Source: Catonia carolina
Lineage: Eukaryota > Arthropoda > Insecta > Hemiptera > Achilidae
Assembly: GCA_035578175.1 (NCBI GenBank)
Contig: JAQMRL010000007.1
Location: 44,955,391-45,019,390, forward strand
DNA: 64,000 bases
Direction: 5' to 3'
Numbering within the stretch: the stretch's first letter is position 1; each line of letters begins with the position of its first letter. Below, one piece after another: positions 57,261 through 64,000 of the stretch. A model generated the notes under the pieces. It saw only the letters and a list, made by a program, of their open reading frames with translations. It was not told where the DNA came from and searched no databases. A program made the position numbers and the translations under genes.

Positions 57261-57966
57261 TTATCCAGAAGCCGTTAGAAGGATTTTGTATTTTTATTGT
57301 TATGTCGAAATTCTCTGTCTTTCTCAAAATCTCCATTGATCCACTTATATAAGCGACGCGAGTTATTAAGTAAGTCAGTTCCGTTTTTGTCTGTAAACCA
57401 GTGAGTGAATTGTAACATTGCGTTTGAAAAGGTTGACGTTACTGTGAATTACTGTGTATTGTTAAACGTTATTTCTACATCTTTTGTAAGTAGTATTTAT
57501 TTAGTAAATTGGTTAAGATGTTTATTGTTATTAGTTATTGTAATTACAGTATTTAGATGAATTGAAGTCCCCTAGCCGTGGGAGTGAGAGAATGCATAAC
57601 GCTCTCACTCGCACAAGTCATACGCACCATTCCAATTACGTTGCATAATTTTACTCTTTGTTGTGAACAAGCGTTTATGCACGCAGTAAACTACAATAAC
57701 AAGCAGTCTTATTATTCTTTCTTTATCCGTTGAATTTTTTTCGGGTTGTTTTACAATATTTTGAAGTTCTTTCAACTAGTTTTTTAATGGGAACATTAAG
57801 TCTATTAAAATTAGCTTTCTCCTCGCAGCACTTTAATACATGTAGGCCTACTATTAGATTTTCTTTCTCCGCTATGGATTGTTTGCCCACGTTTACGATC
57901 ACTTACATCAGTAGACATTATTTTTATGCCACATAAAATGCACCGCGAAGTCTCAGTTTCAGTTAA

Positions 57967-58473
57967 CAGGTTGACTCCCAAGGCAATTTTTGCAATTTTG
58001 TTAACAAACCCGATACCTATTTTATGGTTTCTTGGCTTTTTTACTTTCTCTTGCCTGTATGAATATAAAGGAAGGAAAGTATTGTTTTCATGTCGATTTT
58101 TCACCGGATCTACAAGTTTTCAGACCCTCTGAACCCAAAATACATGTTTTTAGCGATTGGTCTGTATGTGTGTGAACAGAATATCTCAAGAACGGAACAT
58201 CGCAGGAACTTGGAACTTAAGTGTGATACTACTACCGGACCCAATATGAAAATTTTCATCAAAATCGGTCAATTAAATCACAAACCATGACTGGGGAAAT
58301 GTTTTTTGAACTCATTTCTTAACAGCTCAGTATATGATTCAATGCAAACGAGCATCTAATCCGTCTCACGATTCCATTAAAAACACTATTATGTGAGAGA
58401 CGAATCAGTCTCTCAAAAGTAAATTTTACAGATCTGGTGAGAGACATATAAGTGTCTCATGGGAGTCAACCTG
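57967..58473. mobile_element. TTAA-flanked element with nested repeat A fragment
   Basis: Perfect 14-bp inverted termini CAGGTTGACTCCCA / TGGGAGTCAACCTG, flanked by TTAA (57963-57966, 58474-58477). TTAA target choice suggests a piggyBac-like MITE, although the termini do not begin CCC. Subterminal GTGAGAGAC/GTCTCTCA words form smaller inverted repeats. A repeat family A 5' fragment (58037-58275) is nested inside. Confidence 0.8.
58037..58275 (+). repeat. Repeat family A, 5' fragment
   Basis: TTTTTACTTTCTCTTGCC through GAACAGAATATCTCAAGAAC and AAAATCGGTCAA. The GT tract is reduced to a few bases and the 3' part is missing. Confidence 0.75.
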
Positions 58474-58663
58474 TTAAAATTATAAATAGGCTAGTAAGAA
58501 ATCGGAGTCCCGCAACATATACCGATCGAATGAATATTTTCGCAAGAGAACAACGTATAATACGAAAAACCAATCTCACGCACACACGCGCGCGCGGACA
58601 CGATAGCACGGGCCAAGATAATAGCAGTAGAATGTTTTCAGATTTGGATTATAACAGAAAAGA

Positions 58664-58668
<5 letters not shown>

Positions 58669-58711
<43 letters not shown>

Positions 58712-58875
58712 GTTTAACGTCCGACTGTTTTGCAAATTGCTGCTAATGCAGACGGTGAAGGATGAAATGAATTTTTTGTAACGTATGAAAAAATGCCATG
58801 CCCGAGTGGGATTCGAACCCAAGACCGCGTGATGAGAGGCGAGCACGTTACCAACATCGCCAACGCGGCCGGCAG
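58669..58875 (-). repeat. tRNA-derived SINE (family C) with 13-bp target duplication
   Basis: Minus-strand copy: head GCCGGCCGCGTTGGCGATGT, GTGCTCGCCTCTCATCACGC, B-box GGGTTCGAATCCC, body CATCCTTCACCGTCTGC and a poly(A) tail of about 42 bases (plus-strand T at 58669-58710). The 13-bp AGAAAAGACCTTT flanks it at 58656-58668 and 58876-58888, proving retroposition. Long tail and perfect duplication point to a young insertion. Confidence 0.92.
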
Positions 58876-59019
58876 AGAAAAGACCTTTGAGCGCATGCGT
58901 GATTATGCCACATATCTCCCTCTCACTCGCTCGGCTGTGGTACTTCAATTCATCTTTCATCTGATATCTTTAGTTTGTTATTCATTATAAGTAATTTAAT
59001 TGTAATTCACTTGTAGATT

Positions 59020-59134
59020 TTAGTAACTTTATTTTGATATTTTTTTAGTTGTAATAAATACTTGTAATTCTAAATTTTAGTGTTAATTATTTAATTTACC
59101 CAAATCCCGAAACAGACCTTAGAGACAAGTGTCA
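59020..59134 (+). repeat. shared LTR-like tail segment, copy 2
   Basis: AGTTGTAATAAATACTTGTA, then AATTTTAGTGT, ATCCCGAAACAGACCTTAG and AAGTGTCACA, parallel to 50160-50263. Confidence 0.5.
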
Positions 59135-59490
59135 CAATATTTTTCATCCGTTCTTCTGTGTAAGAGCAAATGGACAGTTAATGCAAAAATGCTAGATGTC
59201 AATTTTTTCAAAATCTTTTTTTTATTAGCTCTTGAGGCTTGGACTATAATGTACAGTACAATGTCAAGCCAGTGCATAAATGTTGAAAGTTAAATCAATG
59301 TTGATAATTAAAAATACTTACAGATAGTTAAGAACAAAAGAAAAAGTATACTCCTCAGCAAAAACGATTGATGTCAGTGTAGTCAAACCATAATAGAGAC
59401 TTTTCAGGCTTCTACTTACTGTACCAATACCCTGCCTTGCCAATCCCACCACATCAGTTCTAGCTGTTGGCTTCGAACCTCTCATTGAAG
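59135..59490. other. no feature recognised
   Basis: AT-rich DNA between the LTR-like tail and the MITE. Confidence 0.35.
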
Positions 59491-59491
59491 C

Positions 59492-59680
59492 TGGGCACCT
59501 ACTAGCGATTTCGTCGCGCGACAGAAAAATCGCAAAAAACGAATCGTACAATTATAAATTAAAGTGCAAACACATGCGACTAAGAAATCACAACGATTTC
59601 GCATATGTTTAATTTTTAATTTAAAACTGCCATTTCATTTTTCGCGATTTTTCTGTCCCGCGTCTAACGGGCGTCTAGCC
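59492..59680. mobile_element. small MITE with C/G-rich inverted ends
   Basis: Left GGGCACCTACTAGCGATTTC and CGCGCGACAGAAAAATCGC; right GCGATTTTTCTGTCCCGCG and CTAACGGGCGTCTAG. Arms of about 45 bp around an AT-rich centre. The target duplication is unclear. Confidence 0.6.
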
Positions 59681-60014
59681 TGACGCACACGCATAAATAC
59701 ATACTCCCACTCGCGCAATCATGCATTAATACAAATACATATTCCATCCTTTTGAAAATTTTGAGCAGAATGTTGTATGCAATTTATCCCAAAACAAAAA
59801 TAATTTTTTAATGGTTCATATTTATTTGAAGTGATCTTTTAAATGTGAACGTTTGTGTCATAAAAATGTATATATGTGTGTCACCGCATGGGAAAAAGTA
59901 GGACTGCAGCGCTCGCAGTGGCCAGCAACCACACATTTGTGAGCTTCTATTTGTTTAAAAGATTTAGAAAAGGAAATTTATTCCCGATAAGTATAATTTT
60001 TGTGTGTTGTTGAT

Positions 60015-60365
60015 TAGGTCATCAACCTTTACTAAGTAAAACGAGGAGTGAGGTGGTTTATCATGTCTTCCTCACTGAGTTGCAAAGTACACTTGTTAGC
60101 AACCTAGCCCCCCCAAAAGCATCTACTTTCCACCGTGCAAATGACGCCTTCACTTCATTCACTACAGGGTCTGGCTGTATAATGAAATTCATTACTCTCA
60201 GAGGAGATAACTCTGACTAGTGTCTTTTACACCTTTACCTCTTCTGTTCTTAAATGCTTCGGTCATATAATTGGCAGACCATGTGATAACAAACCCTTAA
60301 CTACAGTAGCCCTGGAACTAGCGGATGAGTGTAAAAATTTAACATTTCACCTGCCTGTTATGGGC
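60015..60365 (-). repeat. Repeat family B copy 5
   Basis: Minus-strand copy, more diverged: tail GACCTAATCAACAACACAC, 5' end CCCATAACAGGCAGGTGAAA. The common open frame is disrupted. Confidence 0.7.
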
Positions 60366-61655
60366 ATAATTTTTGTTTAACAAGTAATTTAAATAGTATC
60401 TCTTTGTGCTTATAGATTTTTTATTTTTTCCCACAAAATATAAGAATTTTTCAAGTTAGTTTGTTGCCAGTTTGACGGTAGAAACGGAACCAGTAAAAGC
60501 GTCTGTAATCCTCAGAGTAAAACAAAATTAAAAAGGTTTAAACCAAAGAAGTTTATAGGTAATTATTAGGAATGGCCGTTGAAAATTCAAGTTTAGGTAA
60601 ACAAATCAAATCTTCCCACCTTCACGGTGCTATTGCATGTAAATTCTAAATCTCCGATTACGTTAGAAAGATAGATACCTAAATTAACTAAAGAACTAAA
60701 AAGCATTAGGGAAGTAATATTAAGTAGTAATAAATTAAACGAGGGACTTAGAAATAAATTATAACAGGAAGTAGCCCTAACTTCACTAAAAGAAATTGTA
60801 AGAATTAATGACATGGCCCACAAAACAGAATAAATACACTAATGGAAGCAAACAGGGCCGTAAAAAACGAAACTAAAGTAGTTAATTTATAACGCAAAAA
60901 TGAATTAAGGTTAGTAGAAAGTGAATGTCACTAAGAATGAATCTAATAGAAAAAACTAATGATAACTAATGATAATAGAAAAAAAAAGTCTTACTACTGG
61001 TGAACAGTCTTGGCCGTGGATGCTGGGAATTGTTAGACACAAAATTAAACTGAATTTGAAGTTAATGTAGCGATAGTTCCTTGGACAAAACCAACCCCAC
61101 TCCAAAAATCAACTACTCTATCAAGATAGGAACCATATAATTTTGTTACAGTAGTACAATAAAAAATACAGTGCACTTTTAAAAATAGTAGACCTACAGT
61201 TTATAACAAATTATCATATTATAAATTGTTTTTTTTTTTACATCATTATGTAATTGGGGCCTATGGTGCAGATTTGTTACCAATAACAACTAAGAAATTC
61301 AAAGATCTGCCACACCTAAAAAATTGTGTGAGCCGGAAGCGAGGGATACTGCCGTTTACTTTTACATAATGAAGAAAAACCAAGTAAAAAATTCCAAAAG
61401 CTAAAAGACAACAAGGCAAAAAACATCAACAACGTGTAAAACTTTTGGCTGTATAATTTGAACATTATAAAAACAAAGTGTTTCGTTCATTCATTTACTC
61501 TAATACTTAGACTAATATTTACTCTTACTTAGGGGGTAACTTTATAGAAAAATTTTGAAATTTGTAAGACAAACGATCTTTTTTTTTAATATTAATTTAA
61601 TACCTAAATACTTATATTTTGCTTTTAACTTTTTTGTCATTAAACTTAAAAATAT
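60366..61655. other. no gene recognised
   Basis: AT-rich. 60600-60960 could encode Lys/Glu-rich segments (plus strand, PKLTKELKSIREVILSSNKL) broken by stops, perhaps an old retroelement gag. No motif confirms it. Confidence 0.35.
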
Positions 61656-61659
61656 GTAC

Positions 61660-62294
61660 TGTCACCGGATGGCGATATTAACTGGCGAGTTGAAACCTTT
61701 GCATTTTGGTGGCCCTGAAAAGGGCCGTTTAAGCGGTGGTCGTCTTGAGGGGAAGCTTCGGTCGTAGTCGTCGTGGCGGTCGAAGAGCTGGGCGACACGG
61801 CGTGTCGTCGTCCAGCGAAGACATTATCTTCTTCCCTCTCAGTAGTGCGTCGATGGCTGCTTCGTCGAATCCGGTAGACTTAAGGTTCGGTCGAGGGACC
61901 GCTGTGGGCATCGCTCGCGATAACGGTCCGGTCGACGGCTTACGGTGACGGATCGGCGAGCGGAAGCATCATCTTCTCTCTTGCAGGGTCTTCGATTAGT
62001 CTCCGCTGGAGTCCGGCAGCCGTGTGCCGTGGTGGACGTCTTGTCGATGCTGTAGACTGGTGGAAGTGAATCTCTCTTTGTCTGGATCGGAATTGAATCC
62101 TCTGATCAGTGGAGCGTTCTTTTTGTAGTCACCGAGAGCGCTGTGGTAGGAGGCGGTTACTGGCTCGGCCTTGATGACAAAGGCCTCTGTCGGTGCGCAG
62201 CCGAAAGGTTTGTCGGTACGCCGCCAAAGGGCCGGAAGAAGTATTGAAGGCCGGCCATACAGTAAATAATTAATTAGAAGGGGTGGCGGTGACA
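61660..62294 (-). mobile_element. solo LTR-like element with histone-type 3' stem-loop (copy 2)
   Basis: A 635-bp insertion with TGTCACCG...CGGTGACA ends and a 4-bp target duplication GTAC (61656-61659, 62295-62298). Its U3-like part (62125-62294) is clearly homologous to copy 1 (shared CTCGGCCTTG, GCAGCCGAAAGGTTTGTC, GGCCGGAAGAAGTATT). The middle part is longer and GC-rich and does not align with copy 1. The histone stem-loop at 61730-61707 is identical. No AATAAA on the minus strand. A 60-codon open frame (61911-61729) ends one base before the stem-loop flank. Confidence 0.7.
61707..61730 (-). promoter_or_regulatory. histone-mRNA-type 3' stem-loop
   Basis: Identical to the 24 bases in copy 1: AAAC flank, stem GGCCCT/AGGGCC, loop TTTC, ACCA flank. 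TGCAAAGGTT follows about 6-15 bases downstream, purine-rich like a histone downstream element and sharing AAGGTT with copy 1. Confidence 0.8.
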
Positions 62295-63007
62295 GTACAA
62301 TAAATATTAGGTTAAAAATTGTGTTTTATTTGTACGTATTACCTAAGGCTTTTTTCAATAAATAAGTTAATCATAGAAGTGTGAGTCTTTAAACTTTAAA
62401 ATTGATTTCCTCGAAAATTATGTCAGTGACAACCCATTATTGAAGTGGGATACTGCTTTGCAGCCCTTCAAGGTAAACGTCAGTTCTTACTGTACCAGGC
62501 TATACAATTGACAGCTAAATAAGTATTTCCATTTAACATGAAGTTGAAGAACAACTTTATTTTGCAATCGGCGAAGAATTATCTTCGGAAGAGAATTCTA
62601 TCATTCTAGCTTGTAGCTCGTAGTGTAATTTTAAAGAGGTTAGTTGATCTCAGAACAACAAAAATAGGCTGAATATATTTTTGTATTTAAAAAATTATAG
62701 GCCTACCGTATTACAGTGTCTCATACGTTCTTAAAAAATCAGGTAGTGCCCCGTCTGCTTAAAACACATCTCTGACCTGTATTCATAACAAATATCTTCC
62801 ATAAAGGATGGGCAGGTTTGCTAATGAAAAGCTTAACTATATTTTTTATAATTAGGCTTATATTATATTATTATTGGTGGAAATTTTTAAAATTGTCATC
62901 TATCATTTTCCTTTGTCCGCCTGCCCGTCACACCCAAATATCAGAAATTACAAGCGATAGCAACAAACGGTTTCCGGACTCGTAATCTGCACAAAACTTA
63001 GTGGGAC
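62295..63007. other. no feature recognised
   Basis: AT-rich sequence to the start of the tandem dimer. Confidence 0.4.
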
Positions 63008-63249
63008 TGGATTGGGTTTGAAGTTCCAGTTTCGTCCGGAATTCGCCCAAAACCGGAAGTCACGAAATCAAACTCGGAATTTGGAAACAAAAATAGTGTC
63101 ATTCGATTTTTCTTAAAGAGTGGATACAGGAATTATTGGGTTTGAATTTCTGGTTTCGACCGGAAGTGGCCCGAAACCAGAACTAAAGAAATTAAAGTTG
63201 GAATATGAAAACAAAAATAGTGTCATTCGATTCCTCAGGGTAGATACAG
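63008..63249 (+). repeat. tandem dimer of about 124 bp
   Basis: Two diverged units offset by 124 bp share ATTGGGTTTGAA, GGTTTCG/AGTTTCG, CCGAAACC/CCAAAACC, AACAAAAATAGTGTCATTCG and GTAGATACAG/GTGGATACAG. Confidence 0.75.
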
Positions 63250-63342
63250 AAATCACTAATGGTTTTTGCCATATTTCTAAGGTAAGCTTTTTTAAAAATT
63301 GCCACCAGCCATGAAACGCGTCGTCTAATAAATTAAAAATTT

Positions 63343-64000
63343 GTGAAATTGAGTTTTCACCGGATCTACACGTTTTCAGACCCCCTGAATCCAAAAAAAC
63401 ATGTTTTTAGCGATTGATCTGTGTGTGTGTGTGTGTGTGTGCGCGCGCGCGCGCGCGTGTGTGAACAGAATATCTCAAGAACGGAACATCGTACGAACTT
63501 GAAACTTGAAACTTAAGTTAGACACCACTACCGGACCCGACACGAACATTTTTATCAAAATCGGTCAACCGGAGTTAGTAGTAGTTTATTCGTGTAATTT
63601 TCAGTTTTACGCGATTTTCTCAAAAACGGGTCCTACGAATTTTTTAAAAATCGGCTGGTTTACTAAATTTTTTATGCTCTACAAGATAGGGTAGGCGCCA
63701 TTTTTGCTGAAATTCTTGGTGAGGCTGTTTTCACGTAAAAACATTGTTTTTTTTAAGATTGAGTCTTTAATATGCATTTTAGTGCAAAAATGTATAATAA
63801 AAGTTGTAGAGAATTTAAAGTCCTACAACTTTTATTTCAAACAATTTTTTGTGTAACACTTAGTTTAGCGGTAACTAGCAATTTTCTGTATTTCTCACGA
63901 AATCAAGTAAAAAAATCGATATTTTAAAGATTTCGGCCTTAGTATGCATTTTACGACAAAAGTGTATAGAATAAAATTGATAGGAAATTAAAAGATCTAC
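63343..64000 (+). repeat. Repeat family A copy, cut by window end
   Basis: Starts within the family at GAGTTTTCACCGGATCTACA (5' terminus missing) and continues to the window edge at TAAAAGATCTAC. The internal tract is (GT)n followed by (GC)n at 63419-63463. Confidence 0.8.
63419..63463 (+). repeat. (GT)n(GC)n microsatellite inside repeat family A
   Basis: About 11 GT then 8 GC units before GTGTGTGAACAG. Confidence 0.9.

Noticed and set aside
40730..58875. tRNA genes at the A/B-box sequences
   Set aside because: Each is followed by a SINE body and A-rich tail, several copies are near-identical, and one has a target duplication. None was seen as a complete cloverleaf with proper acceptor pairing.
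58452..58960. Open frames with poly-Phe or poly-Lys runs
   Set aside because: They are translations of the SINE poly(A) tail and its flanks.
61729..61948. Overlapping GC-rich open frames at 61736-61948 (plus) and 61911-61729 (minus) as a host gene
   Set aside because: Both fall inside the LTR-like element and overlap each other antisense; neither has a known domain.

Overview
The window is animal nuclear DNA, almost certainly from an insect and most likely a hemipteran. That assignment rests on AT-rich composition, long introns, insect-type splice signals and a dense load of mariner, pogo, hAT and piggyBac-like elements, non-LTR retrotransposons and tRNA-derived SINEs; the species cannot be fixed from sequence alone. 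Only two conserved host genes are recognisable. The 3' end of Hem (NCKAP1, WAVE regulatory complex) runs on the + strand in four exons between 1830 and 13552. The central and C-terminal exons of VMP1 (ER autophagy/lipid scramblase, VTT/DedA family) run on the - strand in five exons between 28307 and 21644. The genes are convergent, tail to tail. The first Hem exons lie before the window; the VMP1 N-terminus and its last exon were not found.

Layout. 1-13.6 kb: Hem 3' exons, with introns filled by a pogo-type element (2004-3430) that hosts a nested solo LTR, a 1.28-kb palindromic element, a LINE 3' end and a nearly complete mariner. A piggyBac-like TTAA element (335-914) lies upstream. 13.6-21.6 kb: intergenic, with a hairpin element, two pogo-type elements and decayed reverse-transcriptase fragments. 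21.6-28.3 kb: VMP1 exons and introns, one of which holds an antisense hAT derivative. 28.9-39.3 kb: a 10.4-kb satellite array of about 120 copies of an 87-bp unit built from two related half-units, with longer higher-order duplications. 39.3-64 kb: no confidently recognised host exon; it holds SINEs, repeats, hAT, Tc1/pogo and TTAA elements and LTR remnants.

The most unusual finding is an LTR-like family (2785-3305 and 61660-62294, both in minus orientation, TG...CA ends, 4-bp target duplications). Where a poly(A) signal would be expected, both copies carry a perfect metazoan histone-mRNA 3' stem-loop (GGCCCT-TTTC-AGGGCC-ACCA). One copy has a TATA box about 30 bp before a possible start site, and neither has an AATAAA. 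The region between promoter and stem-loop has diverged strongly while the stem-loop has not. This suggests a retroelement whose transcripts end by histone-type processing. Other items worth attention are the satellite array probably inside a VMP1 intron, hammerhead-like/Penelope-like inverted repeats, PCNA-binding (PIP-box) remnants in pogo elements and an AAC-tailed repeat that stays open in the same frame in several copies.
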